Origin: Aquiflexum gelatinilyticum
GTDB taxonomy: Bacteria; Bacteroidota; Bacteroidia; Cytophagales; Cyclobacteriaceae
DNA length: 47,801 nucleotides
Assembly (NCBI RefSeq): GCF_024741135.1
Contig: NZ_JANSUY010000030.1
Coordinates: forward strand, 1 to 47,801
Direction of reading: 5' to 3'
Part shown: positions 26,203 to 35,249 of the stretch, one piece after another
How positions within the stretch are numbered: position 1 is the first letter of the stretch
How the letters are laid out: every line of letters starts with the position of its first letter
The notes under the pieces: generated by a model
The model's database searches: none
What the model was told of the DNA's origin: nothing
The model's input: the letters and a program-made list of their open reading frames with translations, nothing else
Position numbers and translations under genes: made by a program

Positions 26203-26661
26203 ATGGTCTGGTTTATCTTAAGTACGCTCCTCCTGATTGGATTGATCTTGGTGATCGCCGAAATACTTTTTGTTCCCGGTACTACTGTTGTTGGAATCAT
26301 TGGTGTTCTGGTGACTGCAGTGGGTATCTACTACGCCTTTGTGACTTTTGACAGGCAAGTAGCGAGTATGGTTTTGGTGGCTTCCCTTGTTCTTAATTTT
26401 GGGGCATTGATCTATGGCTTCCGTACAGGAGCCTGGAAGAAATTTGCACTTAAAAGCGCAATCAAAAGCAGGGCATTTGATGATCGGCTCAAAGGCTTGG
26501 AAGTAGGAATGAAAGGAATCACTATTTCTGATGTCAAACCAATTGGAAAAGCTGAAATCGGTGAAGGGATTTATGAGGTCAAATCAGAATCAGGTTTTAT
26601 TTCGGTAGGCACCTCAGTTTTTATCACTAAATTGGAAAACAATACAATCATCATTAAATAA
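26203..26661 (+). CDS. NfeD-family membrane protein
   Basis: A 152-residue short NfeD (NfeD1b-like) protein: three hydrophobic segments in residues 1-75 and an OB-fold domain in residues 95-152 (GLEVGMKGITISDVKPIGKAEIG ... VGTSVFITKLENNTIIIK, split by a variable stretch). Short NfeD proteins are encoded beside flotillin-like genes and are thought to work with them in membrane microdomains. The floA gene follows after six bases, giving the typical pair. Confidence 0.9.
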   Translation: MVWFILSTLLLIGLILVIAEILFVPGTTVVGIIGVLVTAVGIYYAFVTFDRQVASMVLVASLVLNFGALIYGFRTGAWKKFALKSAIKSRAFDDRLKGLEVGMKGITISDVKPIGKAEIGEGIYEVKSESGFISVGTSVFITKLENNTIIIK

Positions 26662-26667
26662 TAATTT

Positions 26668-27684
26668 ATGGACATGTCAAATTCGGCCATTATTTTGTTT
26701 ACAGCATTTGCCGCGCTGATATTGCTTTTTGTGTTTTTATACTTTATCCCTGTCAATTTATGGATAACAGCCATTTTCTCAAATGTTAAAGTGGGGATCG
26801 GAGAGTTGATAGGAATGAGAATCAGGAAAGTGCCTCCCGGAGTTATTGTCAATTCGTTGATTACAGCCACTAAAGCAGGGCTTGACCTGACAACAAACGA
26901 CCTCGAAACGCATTACCTTGCTGGTGGCAATGTCCCAAATGTAATCCGGGCCCTGATTTCTGCCGATAAAGCAAATATTACATTAACATTCAAACAAGCT
27001 ACTGCAATTGATCTTGCAGGAAGGGATGTTTTTGAAGCTGTACAGATTTCTGTAAATCCTAAGGTCATCAATACGCCAAATGTGGCTGCAGTGGCTGCGG
27101 ACGGAATTCAGCTGATTGCCAAAGCAAGGGTGACAGTAAGGGCCAATATTGCCCAGCTTGTAGGTGGTGCCGGAGAGGAAACCATTTTGGCAAGAGTAGG
27201 AGAGGGTATTGTAACCTCAATAGGTTCTTCTTTGAATCATAAGAGTGTGCTGGAAAACCCTGACAAAATATCAAAATTAGTGCTTCAAAGAGGCTTGGAT
27301 GCAGGAACAGCATTTGAAATCCTTTCAATAGACATTGCGGATATTGATGTCGGAACCAATATCGGAGCCAAGTTGCAGATTGACCAGGCTTCTGCTGACC
27401 TAAAAGTAGCAGAAGCTAAAGCGGAAGAGAGACGTGCTATGGCAGTTGCATTGGAGCAGGAAATGAAAGCAAGAACGGTTGAGATGAGGGCTCTTGTAAT
27501 CGCTGCTGAAGCAGAGATCCCCAAAGCTATTTCTGAGGCATTCAGAAGCGGCAACTTTGGTGTCATGGATTATTATAAAATGGAAAACATCAAATCTGAT
27601 ACTGAAATGAGGTCTTCAATAGCTGGTACTGATGTCGCAAGCGGCACCGAAGGGGGCAGAGGAAAACAAGGAGACAAGAAATAA
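26668..27684 (+). CDS. floA: Flotillin-like protein FloA
   Basis: A 338-residue membrane-associated scaffold protein of the FloA (formerly UPF0365) family, which organises functional membrane microdomains. An N-terminal hydrophobic hairpin (about 8-30) is followed by the conserved block [23 protein letters not shown], the SPFH-like core ([23 protein letters not shown]), and an Ala/Glu-rich coiled coil ([34 protein letters not shown], here named in part only by its repeating AEA/EER units). The length is typical. It forms a pair with nfeD and ends at a strong bidirectional terminator. Confidence 0.94.
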   Translation: MDMSNSAIILFTAFAALILLFVFLYFIPVNLWITAIFSNVKVGIGELIGMRIRKVPPGVIVNSLITATKAGLDLTTNDLETHYLAGGNVPNVIRALISADKANITLTFKQATAIDLAGRDVFEAVQISVNPKVINTPNVAAVAADGIQLIAKARVTVRANIAQLVGGAGEETILARVGEGIVTSIGSSLNHKSVLENPDKISKLVLQRGLDAGTAFEILSIDIADIDVGTNIGAKLQIDQASADLKVAEAKAEERRAMAVALEQEMKARTVEMRALVIAAEAEIPKAISEAFRSGNFGVMDYYKMENIKSDTEMRSSIAGTDVASGTEGGRGKQGDKK

Positions 27685-27700
27685 TAATATTTTAAATAAA

Positions 27701-27739
27701 AAAGGCCTGATCCGATTTCAAATTCGGGTCAGGCCTTTT
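27701..27739. terminator. Bidirectional terminator between floA and the WG-repeat gene
   Basis: A stem of about 15 bases (AAAGGCCTGATCCGA with its complement, one G-T pair) with A and T runs on the two sides, placed between two convergent genes. Confidence 0.9.
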
Positions 27740-27764
27740 CATTGCCAATAATCTAACGTTGGGT

Positions 27765-29336
27765 TCATGTACCCTTTTTCTTTTTGTTATTAATGTTTTC
27801 GATGGGTTCTAGGGGCGCAAATTGATAGTCATCTTCAGCCAGAATTTGATTGGTGCCGACATCGAATACTATACTTTTATAATAAACGGGGAGGATATAG
27901 TCGCCATTTTCATCCAAAATCCCATATTTATCCCCAAGCCTTACCAAGATTTTATTTAAATCTTCTCTTCTAAGTTCTTCAAATTTTGGTTCCACTATTT
28001 CTTTTCCTTCAGGTGAAATCAAACCAAACTTTTCATCATTTTCAGTAATAAAATAACTGTCGGCAGCCAATGAAATCCTGTCGAAAGTTTTTTCTAAAAT
28101 TGGGAGACCGTCCTTGCCAACCAATAAGTACCTGCCTTCACGCTTAACAATAGCTTTTCCTTTATTGAAATCTGAAACATGCTCATATTCTGCCGCTAAG
28201 ATTATAGTACCTTTGTTGTTGATATAGCCCCAATTCCCATTGAGCATGAATGCAGCGATTCCTTCTTTGAACTTCCTAACTTCTTCAAAGCGGTTTTCAA
28301 CTACCCAGTTTCCTGATTTATCGATGAAACCAAAAGCACCGGATTTTTTTGCCGGGTAAAGGCTTTCACTTCCCTGAAGGATCAAATCAACTTCCGAAAT
28401 GGGGGAAACTTCCCATCCATTAGGTCCTAAAAGACCCAATTTATTATCTCTCAGCCAAACATTGTAATGCTTTGACCCAACATCCGAAACTTTTTCCATC
28501 CCAACCTGGTCCAATAAAATTCCATCATTATCCATTACTCTACGCAGCTTTCCGTGTATATATTCCAAAAGCATTCCGTCCTCAAGTGTTATTTTATGGT
28601 ATGATGTATATTTGATATCTGCTCTTTCTTCAAGGCACCTGACAAGCATGTATTGTTTCCCATCAAATGCATAAAAATAATCACCGTCAAGATAGACCAT
28701 ATGGTCTATAATAGGATCTAAAATGTAATCACCATCTCTGTTTATCAATCCGTATCCCGTACTTTCTTTTGAAATCAAGAAACTTTCATTTACCTCTTGA
28801 AGATGTTCATATTGCTTATCAGGAGTTTCGGAAATAGGCAAATAGTAACCCTCAGGATTCTTAGCGATTACCTGTCCGTTCATTGCCAATTTTGCTTCGA
28901 GAAAAACCCCTAAATATTCGGTTTTTCTTGAGGAATGATAATAAATCCAATATTTATTTCCTTTTCTGGCAAGTAGCCTGGTATACAAAATCTGAATTTC
29001 ATCATATTCAGGAGCAAAAATTTCTTCACCATATTCATGAAATGCTCCTTTTCCGTTGGGGCTTTCCACGACTATCCATGGTTGTTCGTATTTGTATACA
29101 GAAATTGCCTTTAAGTCTACAAATGGCTTATATTCCTTGCTTAGCAGTTTAAGTTGATTGTTGGAAGTGCTTATCCTTACAGATTCTCCCAAAATACTGA
29201 TTTGGTCAAATTCAATTCTCGACTTTAGTTTAAGGTTTTGGTCAAAAACTTCATAGGTCTGGGATTTTACTGTTTCAGCAGTGATTGTTACAAAAATGAG
29301 ATAAAGAGGTACTGTCCAATAAATTTTAAGCTTCAT
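27765..29336 (-). CDS. Secreted WG-repeat protein
   Basis: A 523-residue exported protein made of WG repeats, about 30-residue units such as FGFIDKSGNWVVENRFEEV, WGYINNKGTIILAAEYEHV, FGLISPEGKEIVEPKFEEL and YGILDENGDYILPVYYKSI in the C-terminal half, and more divergent units before (YGLINRDGDYILDPIID). ATG 29336 begins a signal peptide (MKLKIYWTVPLYL..., cleavage near VKSQ); an in-frame TTG 51 bases upstream is less likely. WG-repeat proteins are common in Bacteroidota with no assigned activity; binding to other proteins or glycans is often supposed. It lies 69 bases downstream of hemA on the same strand. A functional link to heme is not evident. Confidence 0.87.
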   Translation of the reverse strand: MKLKIYWTVPLYLIFVTITAETVKSQTYEVFDQNLKLKSRIEFDQISILGESVRISTSNNQLKLLSKEYKPFVDLKAISVYKYEQPWIVVESPNGKGAFHEYGEEIFAPEYDEIQILYTRLLARKGNKYWIYYHSSRKTEYLGVFLEAKLAMNGQVIAKNPEGYYLPISETPDKQYEHLQEVNESFLISKESTGYGLINRDGDYILDPIIDHMVYLDGDYFYAFDGKQYMLVRCLEERADIKYTSYHKITLEDGMLLEYIHGKLRRVMDNDGILLDQVGMEKVSDVGSKHYNVWLRDNKLGLLGPNGWEVSPISEVDLILQGSESLYPAKKSGAFGFIDKSGNWVVENRFEEVRKFKEGIAAFMLNGNWGYINNKGTIILAAEYEHVSDFNKGKAIVKREGRYLLVGKDGLPILEKTFDRISLAADSYFITENDEKFGLISPEGKEIVEPKFEELRREDLNKILVRLGDKYGILDENGDYILPVYYKSIVFDVGTNQILAEDDYQFAPLEPIENINNKKKKGT

Positions 29337-29405
29337 AAATCTAGAAATTGACGAAGGTAAAATAAATGGATTGAATCTGTAATTCAAGATAGTGCGGGGA
29401 ATATT

Positions 29406-30677
29406 CTAGACCTTTTTTTCTGGATCTTTTTCAAGATCAAAAAGATCCGATAAGATTCCGATCATTTTATCCGCTTCGTCTCTTTGGCATGCAGCGCGAA
29501 GCTGAACCACAGGGACTTTGAGGATTTTTTGCATCATGCTTTTGGTGATTTTATCAATCATGGCAACTTGTGCCTCATCAGCATTTTTAAGGAATCTTTC
29601 CATTTCTTCCAAACGGATCTGTTCCAATGCATTTTTAAGCTTATTGATGGTCGGAGAAACCATCATTTCTTTTTTCCAGTTAAAAAAATCTTCAATACTT
29701 TCAGTTATAATTTTTTCGACTTGTGGAATAGAAGCAAGACGTTTTTCGAGAGTTTCAGTTGCCTTACTTCTTATATTGTCTACGTTATAAAGCATCACCC
29801 CGGGAATTTCCTCCAGGTTTGTTTCTATGCTTCTCGGTACCGATAGATCTACGAAAAGCTTATAGCTGTTGATTTCGATTTCAGACACCATCTTCTTGGT
29901 GATATATGGCTCTGATTTCATGATTGAGGAAACAATTACGTCGGCCTCTTTCATGGCTTCAAAGCAATTCTCAAAGGGAATCACTTCAAATCCCATTTCA
30001 TCTGCCAAAGCCTTTGCCCTTTCAAAAGTTCTGTTGGTGATAGTGACTTTAGCATCAGGGATGTGTACCATATTTTTGGCAACATCTTCGCCAATTTCAC
30101 CTACGCCAATAAGCAAAACCCTTGGTTGGTAAGTATTGGAAGTAAGTTCTTCGATAAGTTCGACGGCTGCATACGAAACTGACGCTGCCCCATCACGGAA
30201 AGCGGTTTCTTGTACAAGTCGTTTACTTGTAAAGAAGATCATGTGCATCAATCTGTGCAAAAAAGGCCCTGCCATGTCCAAGTCAGCGGAAGCCTGATAA
30301 GCCCGTTTTACCTGATTGGAAATTTGCATATCACCTACCACTTGGGCCTCAAGACCCATTGACACCCTAAACAGATGTTCGATGGCATCTCTGTCCTCGT
30401 TATGGATTTTGAAATATTCCATGTAATCAACCACATTGGTCAAGCCCTTTTCCAGACCGATGAGTTTGATGATTTCTTCATTAAGGTCAATTTCGTGGGA
30501 ATAATATACTTCTGTCCTGTTGCAGGTGGATAGGATAAGCGTGTCTGTAATGCTGAAAAAATCTTTCAGTTTAAGTAAAAGAGAATGGATGGAACCCTCA
30601 TCGAGTGCGATGACTTCCCGTATTTCGACAGGAGCACTTTTGTGCGATAAACTGATGGCTCTAAACGTTTTTTGCAT
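29406..30677 (-). CDS. hemA: Glutamyl-tRNA reductase
   Basis: Reduces glutamyl-tRNA-Glu to glutamate-1-semialdehyde with NADPH, the first step of C5-pathway tetrapyrrole synthesis. The 423-residue protein has the catalytic Cys52 in ILSTCNRTEVYY, the tRNA-binding and catalytic domain, the NADPH Rossmann domain with VLLIGVGEIGEDVAKNM, and a C-terminal dimerisation helix region (about 320-415). ATG 30677 gives the family-typical beginning (FRAISLSHKSAPVEIRE). A candidate -7 element lies 20 bases upstream of the start codon. Other hem genes are not adjacent. Confidence 0.95.
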   Translation of the reverse strand: MQKTFRAISLSHKSAPVEIREVIALDEGSIHSLLLKLKDFFSITDTLILSTCNRTEVYYSHEIDLNEEIIKLIGLEKGLTNVVDYMEYFKIHNEDRDAIEHLFRVSMGLEAQVVGDMQISNQVKRAYQASADLDMAGPFLHRLMHMIFFTSKRLVQETAFRDGAASVSYAAVELIEELTSNTYQPRVLLIGVGEIGEDVAKNMVHIPDAKVTITNRTFERAKALADEMGFEVIPFENCFEAMKEADVIVSSIMKSEPYITKKMVSEIEINSYKLFVDLSVPRSIETNLEEIPGVMLYNVDNIRSKATETLEKRLASIPQVEKIITESIEDFFNWKKEMMVSPTINKLKNALEQIRLEEMERFLKNADEAQVAMIDKITKSMMQKILKVPVVQLRAACQRDEADKMIGILSDLFDLEKDPEKKV

Positions 30678-30696
30678 TTTAGATACTTTTGCGTTA

Positions 30697-30704
30697 CAAA
30701 TTTA
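30697..30704 (-). promoter_or_regulatory. Candidate -7 element of hemA
   Basis: On the minus strand TAAATTTG, an exact TAnnTTTG match. A TTTTG lies 15 bases further upstream, closer than the usual 19, so strength is uncertain. Confidence 0.4.
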
Positions 30705-30909
30705 ATTCAGATTAGATAGCAAAAGATAATTTCCCTTTACTTCCGTTCAATTTAAATTCGGTCTAAATAAAAAAGACAAAACTTAAATTTTTGGTTTTCA
30801 ATTTCAAATTTCGTAATAATTGTAAAATATTTCCAATCGAATTACTTTATCGGGGATAGATACGATTTATCGGTTGCGATTGGATCATGGTTTTTTATAA
30901 TTATATCAA

Positions 30910-31602
30910 ATGGCTAAAATTTATTTTTTTCTGAAGTCGTATTTTGGATTCTCCAAAAGAGAATCAAAGGGGTTCGTTTTGGTTGTGCCTGCCCTTATTG
31001 TCCTTTATCTTATTCCCTCAGGTTATGATTGGTTAGTCAGAAAGAAAAATGAAGAGAAATTTTTAGCCTACTCTATTAAAATAGACAGCTTGGTGATGGC
31101 CGGCTGGAAACCTTACCAGAGTAATTTTCAAAATCAATTGAATGATCTCAAATCAGATACAGTCAAAAGGGCCAATACATATCAAAAACCCAAAAGTCCA
31201 CAACTGAACAAAATGTCATTCTCGGATGCTGACTCTGTTGTGCTTCAGATTGTACCTGGGATTGGTCAGACGATGGCAGGAAGGGTGGTCAAATTTCGCG
31301 AGAATATGGGGGGGTTATACAGCAAGGACCAATTATTGGAGGTCTACGGAATGACGCCTGAAGTATTGGAAAAGGTTTTTGAATATTTTGAATTCGTCCC
31401 CGAAATCAAAAACAAAATCCTGATCAATCAGGCTGATGTCAATGATTTGGCAAAACATCCATATATAAACTACGGATCAGCCAAAGTCATGATTGCTTTT
31501 AGAGAGCAGCATGGACCATATCAATCAGCAGACGATTTGCTAAAAATCAAAATATTCAATCAAGAATGGGTGGACAGACTCAAACCATACCTGGAATTTT
31601 GA
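30910..31602 (+). CDS. ComEA-like helix-hairpin-helix protein with membrane anchor
   Basis: A 230-residue protein with one transmembrane segment (about residues 20-38, VLVVPALIVLYLIP) and two helix-hairpin-helix units in the second half: VPGIGQTMAGRVVKFRENMGG (about 115-137, cited in part) and HPYINYGSAKVMIAF (about 182-197). HhH pairs bind DNA non-specifically; ComEA relatives take up DNA during transformation, but this orientation (N-terminal anchor, long linker) and the absence of other com genes leave the role open. The 232-base stretch before it is A+T rich and shows no gene. It is convergent with the amidohydrolase, 19 bases apart. Confidence 0.85.
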   Translation: MAKIYFFLKSYFGFSKRESKGFVLVVPALIVLYLIPSGYDWLVRKKNEEKFLAYSIKIDSLVMAGWKPYQSNFQNQLNDLKSDTVKRANTYQKPKSPQLNKMSFSDADSVVLQIVPGIGQTMAGRVVKFRENMGGLYSKDQLLEVYGMTPEVLEKVFEYFEFVPEIKNKILINQADVNDLAKHPYINYGSAKVMIAFREQHGPYQSADDLLKIKIFNQEWVDRLKPYLEF

Positions 31603-31621
31603 CTCTCTTTTGATCGCGAGG

Positions 31622-33256
31622 TTAATAGACCTTTTTTCCGCCAACGAATGTCCCTGAGATTTTGATTTCTCTTAATTCATTTTCAGGTGCTGTCATGATG
31701 TCTTTTTCCAAGACTACAAAGTCCGCGAGTTTGCCCGGTTCGATGCTTCCTTTTAGATTTTCTTCGAAGTTGGCAAATGCAGCCCAAATGGTCATACCTT
31801 TTAAAGCATGCTCTCTTGTGATTTTGTTTTCAGGCTGAAATCCATCCTCAGGCCAATTTTTTGCATCTTTTCGTACTACACCGGAATGAAACCCATAAAG
31901 GGGATTGATATGCTCTACCGGAAAATCACTTCCTAAGGCAAGCATACCATTTTGATCTAAAAGTTCTTTGTAGGCATAGGCTGTTTTTATCCTAAAAGGG
32001 CCAAGCCGTTGACCTGCCCAATACATATCAGAGGTGGCATGGGTAGGCTGAACAGATGGGATGACGCTGTATTGTGCAAATTTAGGCATATCTTCTTTGC
32101 TTACCACTTGTGCATGCTCGATCCGCCACCTGAGGTCATTTTTTCCTTTCAGGTATTTGGCATAAATGTCCAATAACGTTCTGTTGGCTGAATCACCTAT
32201 ACAATGGGTGTTCATTTGGAAGCCGTTTTCGTACATTTTTTTGGCGAGTTCATCAAATTCCTCCGGATTTTTGAGAAGGAACCCGTAGTAATCTGCATGA
32301 TCATGATAAGGTTTGAGCAATGCGGCACCCCTTGAACCCAAAGCGCCGTCTCCATAAATTTTAAAACTCCTTACTGTGAGGTTGTCATCTTGGTATATTC
32401 CAGTTTTGAAATAATGCGCCATATTGGCTTCGGTTGGGTTAATCATTGCATATACACGCATGGTCAAAGAACCGTCTTTGTGCATCTCGGAGATCAAGTC
32501 GATAGTTTCTTTATCCAAACCTGCATCCACTACTGTAGTCAGTCCTACCGCAAAACAGTTTTCTTGAGCGCTAGTCATGGCTATCCGGGCTTCTTCTTTG
32601 CTTGGATCCGGAACTTTCGAGGAAACTAATCCAATGGCATTGTCAATCAAAACTCCTGTTGGCTTGTTACCGATTAGAATAACCTTTCCACCGACCATTG
32701 ATGTGGATGAAGTGATCCCTCCAAGATCCAAAGCTTTTTGGTTGACTAGGGCGGCATGACCATCAATTCGCGTCAGAAGTACAGGTTTGTCAGGAAAAAG
32801 GGAGTCTAATTTGGTTTTGGTCGGAAATTCCTTTGATTCCCAAAGGTTTTGGTCCCAACCTCTCCCTAATATCCATGAAGCCTCAGGGTTTTTCTCTGCA
32901 TGAATCCTTACCCTTTCTACCAATTCTGTTTCTGATTCTGCACCAAGCAAATCTGCGACCTGTAATCCTAATCCATACCTAAAAAAGTGGGAATGGGCAT
33001 CGATAAATCCAGGGTAAATTGGTTTTCCTTGTAAGTCAATGATTTCCTCGGAGTCATATTTTGAAAGTATAGCATTGTTATTGCCTACTGCCACAAATCG
33101 GTTGTCCTTGACAGCAAATGCGTTTGTTATTGTGAAACCTTCATCTACAGTATAGACTAAACCGTTATGTACAATGAGGTCAACTTTCTCCTTTGTAGTA
33201 CAGGAAAAAATTGAAAAAGTCGAATACAGAAGCGAAAAGAAAATAAATTTCTTCAT
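31622..33256 (-). CDS. YtcJ-like amidohydrolase lipoprotein (amidohydrolase 3 family)
   Basis: A 544-residue metal-dependent hydrolase of the amidohydrolase superfamily. ATG 33256 starts a signal sequence with lipobox (SIFSC); the in-frame start at 33298 adds 14 residues and is not needed. Motifs: the first metal-site motif DAHSHFF, a middle MNTHCIGDSA, WRIEHAQV and a late GSDFPVEHINPLYGFHSG. It resembles predicted exo-/N-substituted amidohydrolases of the YtcJ type, mostly of unknown substrate. Being a lipoprotein it acts outside the cytoplasm. It is divergent from the HsdR-N-like gene with 51 bases between. Confidence 0.9.
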   Translation of the reverse strand: MKKFIFFSLLYSTFSIFSCTTKEKVDLIVHNGLVYTVDEGFTITNAFAVKDNRFVAVGNNNAILSKYDSEEIIDLQGKPIYPGFIDAHSHFFRYGLGLQVADLLGAESETELVERVRIHAEKNPEASWILGRGWDQNLWESKEFPTKTKLDSLFPDKPVLLTRIDGHAALVNQKALDLGGITSSTSMVGGKVILIGNKPTGVLIDNAIGLVSSKVPDPSKEEARIAMTSAQENCFAVGLTTVVDAGLDKETIDLISEMHKDGSLTMRVYAMINPTEANMAHYFKTGIYQDDNLTVRSFKIYGDGALGSRGAALLKPYHDHADYYGFLLKNPEEFDELAKKMYENGFQMNTHCIGDSANRTLLDIYAKYLKGKNDLRWRIEHAQVVSKEDMPKFAQYSVIPSVQPTHATSDMYWAGQRLGPFRIKTAYAYKELLDQNGMLALGSDFPVEHINPLYGFHSGVVRKDAKNWPEDGFQPENKITREHALKGMTIWAAFANFEENLKGSIEPGKLADFVVLEKDIMTAPENELREIKISGTFVGGKKVY

Positions 33257-33307
33257 TTTAGAGAGTTTGGTGGAAGTTTCTAACAAGAAAGCGGACATAT
33301 TTGCGGA

Positions 33308-33781
33308 ATGGTAGAGGATAGGTATGGTTTTATGCAGTTTGCCCTCAATTTTCCAGAATTTGAATTCAAAATTCAGGAAACTGATGGGAAATTAAGCATT
33401 TTCGATTCCCTTAGAAAGAAATATTTGATATTGACACCTGAAGAATGGGTAAGACAGCATATGATTTCTTTTTTGGTCCAATATAGGAACTACCCCAAAG
33501 GACTTTTTTCTTTGGAAAAAGAAGTAATGTATAATTCGCTTCAAAAAAGATTTGATATTTTGGTGTTGGATAGAGTCGGAAATCCATTCCTATTGATCGA
33601 ATGCAAAGCACCCGAAGTCAAGCTTTCCAAAAAAACAGTAGAACAGGTGGCGGTCTATAATAAGACAATTGGAGCTGCCTTCATGGGAATTAGTAACGGT
33701 AGGCAGCATTTGTTCTTGAAATACAATTTTGAAGTAAATAATTATGAACAAATATCAGATTTACCTCAATTTCAACCTTGA
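33308..33781 (+). CDS. Stand-alone type I restriction HsdR N-terminal (PD-(D/E)xK) domain protein
   Basis: A 157-residue protein that corresponds to the N-terminal nuclease domain of HsdR only. The PD-(D/E)xK core is visible as RFDILVLDRVGNPFLLIECKAP (Asp near residue 91, then Glu-x-Lys), followed by an AVYNKTIGAAFMGISNG helix/strand. No HsdM, HsdS or helicase part is nearby, so this is not a restriction system. Such single-domain proteins are widespread in Bacteroidota and may serve a housekeeping DNA role. ATG 33308 is used; ATG 33332 is an alternative. A sequence close to TAnnTTTG (CATATTTG, 33296-33303) directly precedes the start. Confidence 0.85.
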   Translation: MVEDRYGFMQFALNFPEFEFKIQETDGKLSIFDSLRKKYLILTPEEWVRQHMISFLVQYRNYPKGLFSLEKEVMYNSLQKRFDILVLDRVGNPFLLIECKAPEVKLSKKTVEQVAVYNKTIGAAFMGISNGRQHLFLKYNFEVNNYEQISDLPQFQP

Positions 33782-33808
33782 TTAATGTGATATTTGTCAT
33801 GTAATCAA
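33778..33808. promoter_or_regulatory. CRP/FNR-like operator before the Crp/Fnr gene
   Basis: TGTGA-N6-TCATG (33786-33801) matches eight of the ten defined bases of the CRP-family site TGTGA-N6-TCACA. It is nested in a perfect 7-base inverted repeat TTGATTA / TAATCAA (33778-33784, 33802-33808). Its centre is about 40 bases before the start implied by the -7 element at 33823, the position used by class II activators. Confidence 0.5.
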
Positions 33809-33822
33809 TTATATTTATCATT

Positions 33823-33830
33823 TAAGTTTG
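33823..33830 (+). promoter_or_regulatory. Candidate -7 element of the Crp/Fnr gene
   Basis: TAAGTTTG matches TAnnTTTG exactly, 23 bases before the ATG. No TTTG lies 19-20 bases upstream; the operator-like site is there instead, which fits an activator-dependent promoter. Confidence 0.45.
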
Positions 33831-33853
33831 TTCAGCGGTTTTAACCAATTGAT

Positions 33854-34567
33854 ATGAAAACGATAGAAAAAAGTACTCCATGTGAGCTTTGCATGAGCAG
33901 AAAATTTTCACTCTTCGCCAATCTTTCTGAACCACATTTATGCCATTTATCGGATCATAAAAATTTTATCACACACAAAAAAGGTCAGATTTTATTTTAT
34001 GAAGGGACCAAACCCTTGGGTGTTTTCTGCATCAATGATGGGGTAGTAAAGGTTTATAAAACCGCATCCAATGGGAAAGAGCAGATTATCAGACTTGCAA
34101 AAAAAGGTGATTTTTTAGGATATGCTTCCCTACTTGGTGAAGAGTCATATTCCAATTCTGCCACAATTGTAGAAGATGCCAAAATCTGTTTTGTCCCAAG
34201 GGAATCTTTTTTAAAGGTATTGGCTGAAGACACAGAATTCCATAGAAGAGTTACCAAGGCACTTTGCCATGATTTAGGAATCATGGAGGACAAACTTACA
34301 GATGCCACACAAAAGTCAATAAGAGAAAGGCTAGCCTTTACGCTATTGAAACTCAGTGAGACTTACGGGATAGATGGGAATGCAGGTGAGAAAATTGACA
34401 TTGTACTCACAAGAGAAGAAATCGCAGGCTTGGTGGGTACTGCAACCGAAACGGTAATCCGACTACTTTCTGAATTCAAAAAGGACGAGTTGATCGACTT
34501 TGAAGGAAAGAAAATCCTTGTTCTTGACAAGAGAGGTTTGGCAAGGTTGTCTGATTTCTATGGATGA
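33854..34567 (+). CDS. Crp/Fnr-family transcription regulator
   Basis: A 237-residue regulator: cyclic-nucleotide-binding-like beta-roll (about 25-135), dimerisation helix (about 135-165) and winged helix-turn-helix (about 185-230). The recognition helix reads TATETVIRLLSEF, keeping the Glu and Arg spaced as in FNR (ETISR) and CRP (ETVGR), which contact the TGA part of a half-site. The N-terminus has Cys10-x2-Cys13 and Cys30, recalling but not matching the FNR iron-sulfur ligands, so redox or metal sensing is possible. A CRP-like palindrome lies just upstream, suggesting autoregulation. The genes controlled cannot be deduced here. Confidence 0.92.
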   Translation: MKTIEKSTPCELCMSRKFSLFANLSEPHLCHLSDHKNFITHKKGQILFYEGTKPLGVFCINDGVVKVYKTASNGKEQIIRLAKKGDFLGYASLLGEESYSNSATIVEDAKICFVPRESFLKVLAEDTEFHRRVTKALCHDLGIMEDKLTDATQKSIRERLAFTLLKLSETYGIDGNAGEKIDIVLTREEIAGLVGTATETVIRLLSEFKKDELIDFEGKKILVLDKRGLARLSDFYG

Positions 34568-34714
34568 AATTTCTTGAACTGAAAAATAACCATCCTTGCT
34601 GAAAGTTGTTGAAATCAGTTTTTTTAGGCTAATCCAATCATTTTAATTTTTTTTTGTTTGAATAAAAGTATCCATTTACTAGGTCCAATTTTGGAATTTA
34701 ACAAGTTCAATCTC

Positions 34715-35206
34715 ATGCGAATCCGTATTCTTGGAATTTTCCTCCTTGGATTCTTATTTTATTTCCCTGCTTTCAGTCAAAGTTTTGCATATAAAACCAT
34801 GCTGAATGGGATTTATGATAATGAATTTCCATTGGTGTATTTGGACCAAGATGAAATTCTTGAAAAGGCTATTTTGTTCGATACCAGAGAAAAAGAGGAA
34901 TACGAAGTGAGCCACCTGAAAAATGCAAGATGGGTTGGCTACGATACTTTTTCATTGGAAAGCATAAAAGATATTCCAAAAGATAAACCGATAGTGGTTT
35001 ACTGTTCGGTAGGTGCACGAAGTCAGGAAATTGGTAAAAAACTCAAAAGCGCAGGATATAAAGAGGTGTATAACCTTTATGGAGGGATTTTTCATTGGAT
35101 CAATGAGGAGCGTCCAGTGTACCAAGATCAAAAGAAGACAAACCGTATCCATACCTATAACAGAACGTGGAGTATTTGGGTAAATAAAGGAGAAAAAGTC
35201 TTTTGA
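34715..35206 (+). CDS. Secreted rhodanese-domain protein
   Basis: A 163-residue exported protein with one rhodanese domain. ATG 34715 begins a signal peptide (MRIRILGIFLLGFLF..., cleavage near AFSQ); an in-frame TTG at 34658 is unlikely. Seen: AILFDTREKEEYEVSHLKNAR, and the active-site loop VVYCSVGARSQE, whose Cys would carry the persulfide sulfur. The domain closes with LYGGIFHWINE. Periplasmic rhodaneses may deliver sulfur or handle thiols; the substrate is unknown. It is downstream of the Crp/Fnr gene (147 bases, no clear terminator). Confidence 0.88.
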   Translation: MRIRILGIFLLGFLFYFPAFSQSFAYKTMLNGIYDNEFPLVYLDQDEILEKAILFDTREKEEYEVSHLKNARWVGYDTFSLESIKDIPKDKPIVVYCSVGARSQEIGKKLKSAGYKEVYNLYGGIFHWINEERPVYQDQKKTNRIHTYNRTWSIWVNKGEKVF

Positions 35207-35249
35207 TTACATTTATTACTCCCAAATAGAATCGGTAAATTTCATATTG

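Noticed and set aside
30678-30909. tRNA or small RNA in the hemA / HhH gap
   Set aside because: The stretch is A+T rich, with no T-loop sequence or cloverleaf pairing; only a promoter-like box is seen.
33308-33781. Restriction-modification or defence island
   Set aside because: Only an HsdR N-terminal domain is present; no methylase, specificity or helicase gene and no mobile-element signs nearby.
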